Assembly: GCF_005843885.1 (NCBI RefSeq)
Contig: NZ_CP040443.1
Location: 310,001 to 374,000, forward strand
Source of the DNA: Escherichia sp. E4742
GTDB taxonomy: Bacteria; Pseudomonadota; Gammaproteobacteria; Enterobacterales; Enterobacteriaceae
DNA: 64,000 nucleotides
Direction: 5' to 3'
Shown here piece after piece: positions 56,286-64,000 of this stretch (its first letter is position 1; each line of letters opens with the position of its first letter). The position numbers and the translations under genes were made by a program. Below the pieces are notes generated by a model. That model worked only from the letters and a program-made list of their open reading frames with translations. It had not been told where the DNA came from and made no database searches.

Positions 56286-56945
56286 TTATTTTGCGGCGCG
56301 GGCCGCAGCGCGTTTGTGACGGATAATTTCGATGACGCCCGGCAAAATGGAAACCACAATAATACCGACGATCAGCAGCTTAAGGTTATCCTGAACCATC
56401 GGGATTGTACCGAAGAAATAACCTGCATAGGTAAAAAGCAGTACCCATAACAGTGCGCCGATCACGTTATAAGCGGCGAAATGACGGTACGACATGTGGC
56501 CCATACCCGCAACGAACGGGGCGAACGTTCTGACGATAGGCACAAAACGAGCGAGAATAATGGTTTTGCCGCCATGTTTCTCATAAAACTGGTGCGTTTT
56601 GTCGAGATAACTGCGACGGAAAATTTTCGAATTGGGGTTACTGAATAACTTCTCACCGAACAGTCGCCCAATGGTGTAGTTGACCGCATCACCCACAATT
56701 GCAGCAATCAACATCAGTACCACCATCATATGGACGTTGAGATCATTAGTCTCCAGAGATGCCAACGCGCCAGCGACAAACAGCAACGAATCACCAGGCA
56801 GGAATGGCGTTACCACAAGCCCGGTTTCACAGAACAGAATCAAAAACAGAATGGCATAAACCCAGACGCCGTACTCTGCGACCAGCTCAGCCAGATGCAC
56901 ATCAATATGCAAAATAAAATCGATGAGGAAATAAATCAGGTCCAT
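56286..56945 (-). CDS. dedA: DedA-family inner-membrane protein
   Basis: A 219-residue polytopic membrane protein of the DedA/SNARE-associated (VTT) family. Family blocks are FCETGLVVTPFLPGDSLLF near 41, with conserved Glu and Pro-Gly-Asp, and FARFVPIVRTFAPFVAGMG near 125 with the conserved Arg residues. DedA proteins act in membrane homeostasis and undecaprenyl-phosphate flipping. It is the last gene of the pdxB-usg-truA-dedA cluster. Confidence 0.95.
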   Translation of the reverse strand: MDLIYFLIDFILHIDVHLAELVAEYGVWVYAILFLILFCETGLVVTPFLPGDSLLFVAGALASLETNDLNVHMMVVLMLIAAIVGDAVNYTIGRLFGEKLFSNPNSKIFRRSYLDKTHQFYEKHGGKTIILARFVPIVRTFAPFVAGMGHMSYRHFAAYNVIGALLWVLLFTYAGYFFGTIPMVQDNLKLLIVGIIVVSILPGVIEIIRHKRAAARAAK

Positions 56946-56975
56946 AATTGCCTATGCCTTGTACTCTTCATTTCT

Positions 56976-57004
56976 CAGGCTGTAACTGCGTTGGCTACAG
57001 CCTG
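56976..57004 (-). other. truA-dedA intercistronic hairpin
   Basis: Perfect 9-base arms CAGGCTGTA/TACAGCCTG (56976-56984, 56996-57004) enclose an 11-base loop in the 82-base gap. No T tract follows on the minus strand, so dedA read-through is expected. It may alter mRNA stability. Confidence 0.6.
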
Positions 57005-57027
57005 AAATTTTTAGAGCATTATTCTCA

Positions 57028-57840
57028 TTAGTCCGCCAGAAACAGCGGGCCCATTGGCGGTTTTGGAAGATCAAATCGGTCAGGGTAATCTACCGCAACC
57101 AGATACAGCCCTTCCGCTTTCGCCGTTGCTGCCGCCAGCGTTCTGTCCTTTGCCGCTAACAGCTCTGCTATCCAACTCTCTGGCTGGTTGTGGGCGCCTA
57201 CTTCCATCAGGCTACCGACAATATTCCTCACCATATGATGTACAAAGGCATTCGCTTTGATATCTACCACCACATAAGGACCATGTCGCGTGACGTTAAT
57301 ATGCATAACGTTGCGCCACGGCGTTCGGGACTGGCACTGCACCGCGCGAAATGAGGTGAAATCATTCTCGCCCAACAAGCATTGCGCAGCCCGATGCATC
57401 CGTTCGGCATCCAGCGGTTCGTAGAAGTGGGTCACACCTTTACTCAACACCGCCGGGCGCAGCCGATGATTGTAGATGATGTAGCGATAACGGCGAGCCG
57501 TGGCGCTAAATCGGGCATGAAAATCATCAGGTACAGCTTTAACCCAACGCACGGCGATGTCACCAGGTAAATTCGCATTTACGCCTAATGTCCACGCGGC
57601 GTCTTTGCGCTGCGCGGTGGTTTCGAAATGCACTACCTGCCCGGTGCCGTGTACGCCTGCGTCAGTACGCCCGGCGCAGAAGACGGTGATGGGCTCGTTC
57701 GCCACCTGGGAGAGCGCCTTTTCCAGCTTCTCCTGCACACTGCGGACTTCGTTCTGCCGTTGCCAGCCGTAATACCTACTGCCGTCGTACTCAATGCCCA
57801 GCGCAATTTTATAAACTGGCGGTTGTTGCTGGTCGGACAT
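57028..57840 (-). CDS. truA: tRNA pseudouridine(38-40) synthase
   Basis: A 270-residue pseudouridine synthase modifying the anticodon stem-loop (older name hisT). The catalytic Asp60 is in CAGRTDAGVHG. Other blocks are YDGSRYYGWQRQ near 19 and FVHHMVRNIVG. Its ATG shares a base with the usg stop, consistent with the known pdxB-usg-hisT operon. Confidence 0.98.
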   Translation of the reverse strand: MSDQQQPPVYKIALGIEYDGSRYYGWQRQNEVRSVQEKLEKALSQVANEPITVFCAGRTDAGVHGTGQVVHFETTAQRKDAAWTLGVNANLPGDIAVRWVKAVPDDFHARFSATARRYRYIIYNHRLRPAVLSKGVTHFYEPLDAERMHRAAQCLLGENDFTSFRAVQCQSRTPWRNVMHINVTRHGPYVVVDIKANAFVHHMVRNIVGSLMEVGAHNQPESWIAELLAAKDRTLAAATAKAEGLYLVAVDYPDRFDLPKPPMGPLFLAD

Positions 57841-58853
57841 TAGTACAGATACTCCTGCACCAGTTTCTCGGCGATTTTCACTGCCATCAGTGCGCCGCCA
57901 AAGCGAACGTTATCAGCCACCGACCAGAACTGAATTTGCTCCGGCATACCATAGTCATTACGCACGCAACCCACAGAAAGATGCGGAGACCCGGAAGCAT
58001 CGCCCACCTGAGTTGGGAATTCATTCTCTTCGGAAAGCACAATATCTTCGCCCTGAGTAAAAGCATCACGCGCTTCTTCTGCCGCCAGCGGACGCAGAGC
58101 TTCAAAGTTGACCATCTGAGCGTGACCGTAAAATACCGGTGCCTGCACGACGCTTGCCGAAATCATCAGCCCTTCGTCCTGCATGATTTTGCGCACTTCA
58201 TCGACGATACGACGTTCTTCACGCACGCTACCTTCCCTGTCCGGCAGTAACGGCAGCATGTTGAACGCCAGCTGACGTCCGAAGAAATCTTCTTCGTCAA
58301 TCGGAATGCCGTTGAGCAATTTCGCACTCTGCCCCGCTAACGCATCGACTGCTTTTTTGCCCTGTGCGGAGGCTGAAATCAGGCTGGTAACGCTAATACG
58401 CGACAATCCGCCCTGATCGATTAACGGTTTGAGAGAAGCCAGCAGCTGGCTGGTCAGGCTGTCCGGTACGGCGATGACATTACGGTTACGGTAATCAGCA
58501 AGTACAAACGGGTTTACTTCCGGCACCACCAGCGGTACGTCGGGTTCGAGAGCGAACAATCCGCTGCTGTCGATAACCAGGCAGCCTGAGTTGGTTGCTT
58601 CTTCAACCCAAGTCGCGGTCGCTTCTTTGCCTGCGACAAAAAACGCCAGTTGCGCCTGCGTCCAGTCAAATTCGGCGGCATCCTGCACGGTGATTGTCTT
58701 ACCACCAAAGCGCAGATGTTCGCCTGCGCTTTCGTTACGTGCCAGTGCATAAATTTCCCCAACCGGGAACTGACGTTCAGCCAGCGTTTCAATCAGGGCT
58801 TCGCCCACAGCGCCAGTTGCGCCCAGGACGGCAATGTTCCAGCCTTCAGACAT
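57840..58853 (-). CDS. usg: Usg, aspartate-semialdehyde dehydrogenase-like protein
   Basis: A 337-residue homologue of Asd. The NADP Rossmann motif GATGAVGEALIETL is at residues 10-23. The region corresponding to the Asd catalytic SNASCTTN site reads VIAVPDSLTSQLL, with no Cys, so Asd activity is unlikely. Function is unknown. It lies between pdxB and truA and is probably translated with both. Confidence 0.95.
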   Translation of the reverse strand: MSEGWNIAVLGATGAVGEALIETLAERQFPVGEIYALARNESAGEHLRFGGKTITVQDAAEFDWTQAQLAFFVAGKEATATWVEEATNSGCLVIDSSGLFALEPDVPLVVPEVNPFVLADYRNRNVIAVPDSLTSQLLASLKPLIDQGGLSRISVTSLISASAQGKKAVDALAGQSAKLLNGIPIDEEDFFGRQLAFNMLPLLPDREGSVREERRIVDEVRKIMQDEGLMISASVVQAPVFYGHAQMVNFEALRPLAAEEARDAFTQGEDIVLSEENEFPTQVGDASGSPHLSVGCVRNDYGMPEQIQFWSVADNVRFGGALMAVKIAEKLVQEYLY

Positions 58854-58918
58854 GGTGGTTTACTCCAGAAAATGCAAAGCTCCCTGCCTATGTTACAGCA
58901 GAGAGCATGAAGAAGAGA

Positions 58919-60055
58919 TTAACGAGCCGGATGATGAACGGCGTTAAAACCCAGTTTACACAGTAATGATGCCGCACTGGCGTCATCACAAATCACATAC
59001 AGAGACGACCATTCGCGGCGCTCAAGGTAATTTTTGCGCAGTTTATCGAACTCACCCGGAATTCCGGCGACTTTACGCAGCGGTGCGTCGTCGCGGCGCA
59101 CATCATACACCAAATGCACCAGCCTTTTTAGCGTCGGCTGATCGAGCGGACCATGCAGCGTGATGCGGCCAAACTCCGGCGCGGGCAGTAAAGTATCCAA
59201 CGCCACGTGCTGTTCATGACCAATAAACTTGCTGTAGGCTTCAAACACTTGCGTTGTGCCACGCGCTTTACCTTCGAGGGTATAGCCCGCGATATGCGGC
59301 GTGCCGATATCCACTTTTTGCAGCAGCTCAACGTTGAGTTCTGGCTCGCCTTCCCAGACATCCAGCACCACGCTTAACTTCTGACCTTCATTCAGGCAGG
59401 TCAGAAGTGCGGTATTATCGACAACGGCACCACGGCAGGCGTTAATCAGAATTGTCCCCGGCTTCAGGCTGCGAATCAGTTTTTCATCCGCCAGATGCCG
59501 CGTTTTGTACGGACCATCTTTAAAGAGTGGCGTATGGAAAGTCAGAATGTCTGCTTGCGCGACCAGTTCATCAAGAGGACGGAAATCCCCTTCATCCCCT
59601 CGTTCGGCGCGTGGTGGATCGCAAAGTAAGGTTTTGATCCCCCACGCTTCCAGCCGCGCCTGTAACCGTCGCCCGACGTTGCCGACGCCCACGATCCCCA
59701 CGGTACGCTCGTGCAGTGAAAATCCATCGCGTTCGGCAAGCATCAGCAGTGACGAGAAAACATATTCCACTACCGCAATCGCATTGCAGCCAGGTGCAGC
59801 AGAAAAACCAATTCCCGCCTGCTTTAACCACGCTTCATCGACATGGTCCGTCCCCGCGGTCGCGGTGCCAATAAATTTTACCGGTTTTCCTGCCAGCAAA
59901 GATTCATTCACTTTCGTGACCGAACGCACCATCAAAGCATCTGCATCATCCAGTTCAGCAACTGGAATTGGACGCCCCGGAACCGCTTTCACCTCCCCCA
60001 GACGACTAAATAATTCGCGGGCATAAGGCATATTTTCATCAACAAGGATTTTCAC
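58919..60055 (-). CDS. pdxB: Erythronate-4-phosphate dehydrogenase
   Basis: Second step of the deoxyxylulose-5-phosphate-dependent pyridoxal phosphate pathway. The 378-residue protein belongs to the D-2-hydroxyacid dehydrogenases. It has the Rossmann loop GIVGVGNVGRRL near 121, the catalytic Arg in NACRGAVVD near 208, Glu in VWEGEP, and His in GTPHIAGYTLEGKARG near 254. The start is GTG at 60055 with AGGTACC upstream; longer frames lack conservation. It leads the pdxB-usg-truA-dedA cluster. Confidence 0.96.
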   Translation of the reverse strand: MKILVDENMPYARELFSRLGEVKAVPGRPIPVAELDDADALMVRSVTKVNESLLAGKPVKFIGTATAGTDHVDEAWLKQAGIGFSAAPGCNAIAVVEYVFSSLLMLAERDGFSLHERTVGIVGVGNVGRRLQARLEAWGIKTLLCDPPRAERGDEGDFRPLDELVAQADILTFHTPLFKDGPYKTRHLADEKLIRSLKPGTILINACRGAVVDNTALLTCLNEGQKLSVVLDVWEGEPELNVELLQKVDIGTPHIAGYTLEGKARGTTQVFEAYSKFIGHEQHVALDTLLPAPEFGRITLHGPLDQPTLKRLVHLVYDVRRDDAPLRKVAGIPGEFDKLRKNYLERREWSSLYVICDDASAASLLCKLGFNAVHHPAR

Positions 60056-60154
60056 GTTTGTGGTACCTGTATGAGAACGAGAGTTAACCGGACAAGTGTG
60101 CCATAATCTCGCGGCCAGGCATACTTGCGATGATTTCAGGTATAAGGATACGTA

Positions 60155-61147
60155 ATGATACAACCAATTTCCGCCCCTCCTGGGCAACCACCGGGTCAGG
60201 GGGATAAACTGTCGTCTGGCGCAGGCAATCAGCCTTTATCCAGCTTGCAACGTACAGTGCTGGAAAGTTTGATAACCAAAGTGACTTCGCTGACGCAACA
60301 GCAGAGCGCGGAATTGTGGGCCGGTATAAAGCACGACATCGGTCTGCCGGGCGACTCACCGTTACTTTCACGCAATTTTCCCGCCGCAGAACAAAACCTT
60401 GCACAACGTTTACTGGCCGCGCAAGAAAGCCATTCTGTCCGCCAGCTTTTGGCGCAATTGAGCGAGTACTTACGGCTGGGGAATAATCGTCAGGCGGTCA
60501 CAGATTACATTCGTCATAACTTTGGTCAGACGCCGCTGAATCAACTCTCACCGGAGCAATTAAAAACCGTCCTGACGCTGTTACAGGAAGGGAAGATGGT
60601 TATCCCGCAGCCGCAACAGCGCCAGGCGACCGATCGCCCTTTGTTACCGGCAGAACACAATACGCTTAAGCAACTGGTGACTAAACTCGCGGCGGCAACA
60701 GGAGAACCCAGCAAACAGATTTGGCAATCTATGCTGGAACTTTCTGGGGTAAAAAATGGTGAGTTGATCCCGGCAAAAATGTTTACCCACCTGGTTACCT
60801 GGTTGCAGGCACGCCAGGTGTTAAGTCAGCAAAATACACCGACGCTGGAGTCGCTTCAGATGGCGCTAAAACAGCCACTGGATGCCAGCGAGTTGACAGT
60901 ATTATCGAGCTATGTTGAGCAAAAATATGGCCTTTCTCAGCAATCAGCCCTGACTTCCGCACAGGCCGAGGATATCCTCAACCTGCTTTATCAGCGGCGG
61001 GTGAATGGGACTGAACCGCGAGATATTCAACCGTTGCTCAATCCCTTTACGCCATTCATTAACACGATGCAAGAAATGGCCATGCGCCCCAGCCTGTGGA
61101 TATTGCTGACCGCCATCATCGTGATGCTGGTCTGGTTATTGAGTTAA
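60155..61147 (+). CDS. flk: Flk, putative flagella biosynthesis regulator
   Basis: A 330-residue inner-membrane-anchored protein that prevents premature secretion of the anti-sigma factor FlgM. The body is soluble, helical and Gln-rich. A single C-terminal helix (WILLTAIIVMLVWLLS) anchors it. It is one residue shorter than recalled K-12 Flk, with many substitutions, most near the N-terminus and the 300-320 region. Divergent from pdxB across about 99 bases. Confidence 0.94.
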   Translation: MIQPISAPPGQPPGQGDKLSSGAGNQPLSSLQRTVLESLITKVTSLTQQQSAELWAGIKHDIGLPGDSPLLSRNFPAAEQNLAQRLLAAQESHSVRQLLAQLSEYLRLGNNRQAVTDYIRHNFGQTPLNQLSPEQLKTVLTLLQEGKMVIPQPQQRQATDRPLLPAEHNTLKQLVTKLAAATGEPSKQIWQSMLELSGVKNGELIPAKMFTHLVTWLQARQVLSQQNTPTLESLQMALKQPLDASELTVLSSYVEQKYGLSQQSALTSAQAEDILNLLYQRRVNGTEPRDIQPLLNPFTPFINTMQEMAMRPSLWILLTAIIVMLVWLLS

Positions 61148-62322
61148 CCACGACGAAATGACAGTATCGTCGCGATAATCCCCAGCACCGCCGATATCGC
61201 CCCGGCAAGGAATACCGACGAGTAGCCAAATGTGGTCGCCAGGACACCTGCCAGTGGCCCGGAAACACCGAGGGCGATATCCTGAAACGCTGCATAACCG
61301 CCGAGCGCAGTACCGCGAACCTGAGACGGAACGCGCTTAACCACTTCCACACCAAGCGCCGGGAAGATAAGTGAACACCCTGCCCCGGTTAACGCCGCAC
61401 CAGCTAACGCCACCCACGCGCCAGGCGCTTGCCAGAGCAGCAACAAACCTACTGTTTCGACAAGCAAAGAGACAATCGCCACTTTCACGCCGCCAAAACG
61501 GTCTGGCATCCAGCCGAACATCACGCGCATCACGACAAATGCGCCGCCAAATGCAGTGAGTGTAAAACCTGCCATCGCCCATCCTTTGCTGGCAAAGTAG
61601 AGCGATACAAAGGTTCCGATAACCGCAAAGCCAACGCCCTGAAGCGCCAGACCAAGACCTGGTTTCCAGATAAGTCCGACAACACTCCACAGCGATGGGC
61701 GTTCTCCTGCCATTGCGGGTACTTTGCGTACTGTGCCGTTACAACCCCACGCCAGTAAAGGCAATGCCATTGTCGTAAGCGCCAGTGCGGCAAAACCGAA
61801 ATGGCTATGAATCAACAAGCCAAGCGGTGCGCCCACCGCCAGTGCGCCATAAATCGCCATCCCATTCCACGACATCACTTTGCCTGAGTGTTTCGGCCCG
61901 ACAATGCCCAATCCCCAGGTCAAAGCGCCCGTCAGCAACTGGCTTTCGCCAAAACCAAGAATCAACCGCCCGACGACCAGCAGGGCAAATTTAATCGGTG
62001 CGGAGACAGGCAAAAGCGCCGCCAGCAGCAACGCGCCGCCAGCCAGACCACAGGCGAACATGCCCTGAAGCGCCGAACGTTTTGCACCATATTGATCGGC
62101 CAGTCGTCCGGCGTAGCCACGCGTCAGCACCGTAGCCAGAAACTGAATGCCGACGGCAATCCCGACCATGGTGTTGCCATAGCCCAGTTCATGATGAACA
62201 AACAGCGGGATAACCGGCAACGGCAGCCCTACGGTCATGTAGGTTAGAAAAACCGCAAAAGCGATGCGGAAGAGCGAAAAATTGGCAGAAGATCGTGTTT
62301 CTGTTTGGCTTACAGCAGTCAT
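61144..62322 (-). CDS. yfcJ: YfcJ, major facilitator superfamily transporter
   Basis: A 392-residue MFS protein with 12 predicted helices, of the YhhS/SetA-like drug or sugar efflux group. The loop 2-3 motif reads GRLADQYGAKRS near 76. A second half repeat near 275 reads GWMPDRFGGVKV. Its substrate is unknown; yfcJ in E. coli is linked to arabinose efflux. Its end overlaps the flk end by four bases (convergent). Confidence 0.92.
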   Translation of the reverse strand: MTAVSQTETRSSANFSLFRIAFAVFLTYMTVGLPLPVIPLFVHHELGYGNTMVGIAVGIQFLATVLTRGYAGRLADQYGAKRSALQGMFACGLAGGALLLAALLPVSAPIKFALLVVGRLILGFGESQLLTGALTWGLGIVGPKHSGKVMSWNGMAIYGALAVGAPLGLLIHSHFGFAALALTTMALPLLAWGCNGTVRKVPAMAGERPSLWSVVGLIWKPGLGLALQGVGFAVIGTFVSLYFASKGWAMAGFTLTAFGGAFVVMRVMFGWMPDRFGGVKVAIVSLLVETVGLLLLWQAPGAWVALAGAALTGAGCSLIFPALGVEVVKRVPSQVRGTALGGYAAFQDIALGVSGPLAGVLATTFGYSSVFLAGAISAVLGIIATILSFRRG

Positions 62323-62485
62323 GCATTACTCCAGAATGCAGCGCAAGGCGAGGAGTCTCCCCGTCTCATCTCTCTGGTTTTCAGGGTTACGGTGCGTTGG
62401 CAGGATTTAACGCGTACGTCTTTTCAGAAGGAAATCGACAAAGCGGGAAGTTTGCCTGGAACAGGCGCCGATTGTCAATGATGTG

Positions 62486-62510
62486 AAAAAGGGAACCATC
62501 GGGTTCCCTT
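62486..62510 (-). terminator. fabB terminator
   Basis: On the minus strand AAGGGAACC pairs with GGTTCCCTT (62510-62502 with 62497-62489) and TTTTT follows (62490-62486). It lies 78 bases past the fabB stop, beyond the REP element. Confidence 0.88.
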
Positions 62511-62545
62511 ATTCTTTAGTGCCGGAGGCAGCATTGGCGTGTAAC

Positions 62546-62581
62546 GTCGGATGCGACGCTGACGCGTCTTATCCGACCTAC
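62546..62581. repeat. REP element downstream of fabB
   Basis: GTCGGATGCGACGCTGACGC through TTATCCGACCTAC forms the Y-type REP palindrome, seven bases after the fabB stop and upstream of its terminator, a position where REPs protect the 3' end. Confidence 0.9.
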
Positions 62582-62587
62582 TCCGAA

Positions 62588-63808
62588 TTAATCTTTCAGC
62601 TTACGCATTACCAGCGTGGCGTTAGTGCCGCCGAAGCCGAAGCTGTTAGACATAACAGTGGTCAGTTCGCGATCGGTCGTTTCGGTCACGATGTTCAGAC
62701 CCGCAGCCTGCTCGTCCAGCTCTTCAATGTTGATGCTCGGGGCGATAAAGCCGTGTTCCAGCATCAGCAGAGAGTAGATAGCTTCCTGTACGCCAGCAGC
62801 GCCCAGAGAGTGACCGGTCATTGCTTTGGTTGCAGAAATCGCCGGGCTCTTATCGCCGAACACTTCACGAATAGCCGCCAGCTCTTTCACGTCACCAACC
62901 GGAGTCGAAGTACCGTGGGAGTTCAGGTAGTCGATTGGGGTATCAACACCGTGCATCGCCATCTTCATGCAGCGCACTGCGCCTTCGCCAGACGGAGCAA
63001 CCATGTCTGCACCATCAGACGTTGCGCCGTAGCCAACGATTTCAGCGTAGATATGAGCACCACGTGCCAACGCGTGTTCCAGTTCTTCGACCACCACCAT
63101 ACCGCCGCCGCCAGCGATAACGAAACCGTCACGGTTAGCGTCATAAGTACGGGAGGCTTTTTCCGGGGTGTCGTTGTATTTAGTAGACAGCGCGCCCATT
63201 GCGTCGAATTCGCAGGCCATTTCCCAGCACAGCTCTTCGCCGCCGCCAGCAAACACGATGTCTTGTTTGCCCAGTTGGATCTGCTCTACTGCGTTACCGA
63301 TACAGTGTGCGGAAGTCGCACACGCGGAGCTGATGGAGTAGTTAACGCCGTGGATTTTGAACGGCGTAGCGAGGCAGGCAGAAACGCCAGATGCCATCGC
63401 TTTAGTGACCACATACGGGCCAACCGCTTTCAGGCCGCGCGGGCCGCGCATTGCGTCAGCGCCGAACACCTGAAAACGCGGGGAACCGCCGCCGGAACCT
63501 GCAATCAGGCCAACGCGCGGGTTATTCTGGTAAGCTTCCGGGGAGAGGCCAGCATCTGCAATTGCCTGCTCCATAGAAAGGAATGCATAAATGGATGCGT
63601 CGCTCATAAAGCGCACAACTTTGCGGTCAATGAGGCCAGTGGTATCCAGTTTTACGTTGCCCCAAACGTGGCTACGCATGCCGGAATCCTTCAGCTCCTG
63701 AGAGAAAGTGATCCCTGAGCGTCCTTCACGCAGAGATGCCAGGACTTCCTGCTGGTTATTACCGATGCTGGAAACAATGCCCAGGCCAGTAATCACTGCA
63801 CGTTTCAT
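62588..63808 (-). CDS. fabB: 3-Oxoacyl-ACP synthase I
   Basis: Condenses acyl-ACP with malonyl-ACP and is needed for unsaturated fatty acid elongation. The 406-residue protein has the catalytic Cys163 in SSACATSAHC, His298 in NSHGTSTPVGD and His333 in MTGHSLGAAG. Length and motifs equal E. coli FabB. Highly biased codons suggest strong expression. Control by FabR and FadR is indicated by upstream sites. Confidence 0.98.
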   Translation of the reverse strand: MKRAVITGLGIVSSIGNNQQEVLASLREGRSGITFSQELKDSGMRSHVWGNVKLDTTGLIDRKVVRFMSDASIYAFLSMEQAIADAGLSPEAYQNNPRVGLIAGSGGGSPRFQVFGADAMRGPRGLKAVGPYVVTKAMASGVSACLATPFKIHGVNYSISSACATSAHCIGNAVEQIQLGKQDIVFAGGGEELCWEMACEFDAMGALSTKYNDTPEKASRTYDANRDGFVIAGGGGMVVVEELEHALARGAHIYAEIVGYGATSDGADMVAPSGEGAVRCMKMAMHGVDTPIDYLNSHGTSTPVGDVKELAAIREVFGDKSPAISATKAMTGHSLGAAGVQEAIYSLLMLEHGFIAPSINIEELDEQAAGLNIVTETTDRELTTVMSNSFGFGGTNATLVMRKLKD

Positions 63809-63855
63809 TCAATACCTCTGTAAGTCGCACATAGAGTAAGTTTCGAATGCACAAT

Positions 63856-63891
63856 AGCGTACACTTGTACGCCGAACAAGTCCGATCAGCC
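63856..63891 (-). promoter_or_regulatory. fabB operators: FabR palindrome and FadR-like site
   Basis: A palindrome GCGTACA-CT-TGTACGC fills 63857-63872 and matches the FabR operator known from fabA and fabB. Next to it, at 63875-63891, the minus strand reads GGCTGATCGGACTTGTT, a good match to the FadR consensus. FadR activates and FabR represses fabB, so the pair sets unsaturated fatty acid supply. The fabB start is about 50 bases away. Confidence 0.88.
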
Positions 63892-63966
63892 AATTAATAG
63901 AGAAATTTGCGCAGCCTGGCACACATCGCTAAGATCGAGCCACCGCCTGTAAGACGAGTAACTTAC

Positions 63967-64000
63967 GTGAAACACTACGCCATACAACCTGCCAACCTTG
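63967..64000 (+). CDS. mnmC: MnmC N-terminus (bifunctional tRNA 5-methylaminomethyl-2-thiouridine synthesis protein)
   Basis: Only 11 codons are visible: GTG start then KHYAIQPANL. This matches the recalled N-terminus of K-12 MnmC (MKHYSIQPANLEF) with one substitution, and mnmC is the divergent neighbour of fabB in E. coli. The rest lies beyond the window. A GTG start is used. Confidence 0.8.
   Translation, partial: MKHYAIQPANL

Noticed and set aside
62483..63718. 411-codon plus-strand frame opposite fabB
   Set aside because: Shadow of fabB, which has complete catalytic motifs.

Overview
The window is about 64 kb of an Escherichia chromosome, seen as ordinary core genome. It carries the E. 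coli block running from the menaquinone cluster (men) through nuo, ackA-pta, the histidine transport genes and purF to fabB, in the familiar order and almost gap-free. Protein sequences recalled from K-12 match closely, but MenF, Rbn, Flk, YfbK and YfcG differ at scattered residues. Two K-12 accessory insertions, elaD and yfbN-yfbO-yfbP, are absent. I infer a non-K-12 Escherichia lineage; this rests on memory, not on a search.

Layout. 1-6.8 kb: menE (C-terminus lost at the window edge), menC, menB, menH, menD, menF and elaB, all on the minus strand and many overlapping by 1-4 bases. 6.9-11.9 kb: elaA, rbn, yfbK, yfbL, yfbM. 12-27 kb: the 13-gene nuo operon (respiratory complex I, minus strand), closed by a clear terminator and carrying one REP element between nuoM and nuoL. 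27.6-31.4 kb: lrhA, a 0.9 kb regulatory gap, alaA and yfbR. 31.4-35.1 kb: yfbS, hxpA, yfbU, yfbV. 35.4-40.5 kb: ackA-pta (acetate overflow) and yfcC. 40.7-45.6 kb: small enzyme genes yfcD, yfcE, yfcF, yfcG, folX, yfcH and the nuclease gene rpnB. 45.8-49.9 kb: the histidine and lysine/arginine/ornithine ABC transporter hisJQMP with argT. 50.2-56.1 kb: ubiX, purF, cvpA, dedD, folC, accD. 56.3-64 kb: dedA, truA, usg, pdxB, flk, yfcJ, fabB and the first codons of mnmC.

The genes serve linked central functions. The men genes make the quinone that complex I reduces during anaerobic respiration. AckA-Pta handles overflow acetyl-CoA. AccD and FabB act in fatty acid synthesis. PurF, FolC and FolX belong to purine and folate/pterin metabolism.

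Readable control sites include a PurR operator before cvpA, a FabR palindrome next to a FadR-like site before fabB, a sigma-54 promoter before argT, and a tandem set of NtrC-like sites with a weaker sigma-54-like promoter before hisJ. REP/BIME repeats occupy five intergenic places. I found no tRNA, rRNA, CRISPR array, insertion sequence, prophage or unknown multigene system. The more interesting points are regulatory and comparative rather than a new system.
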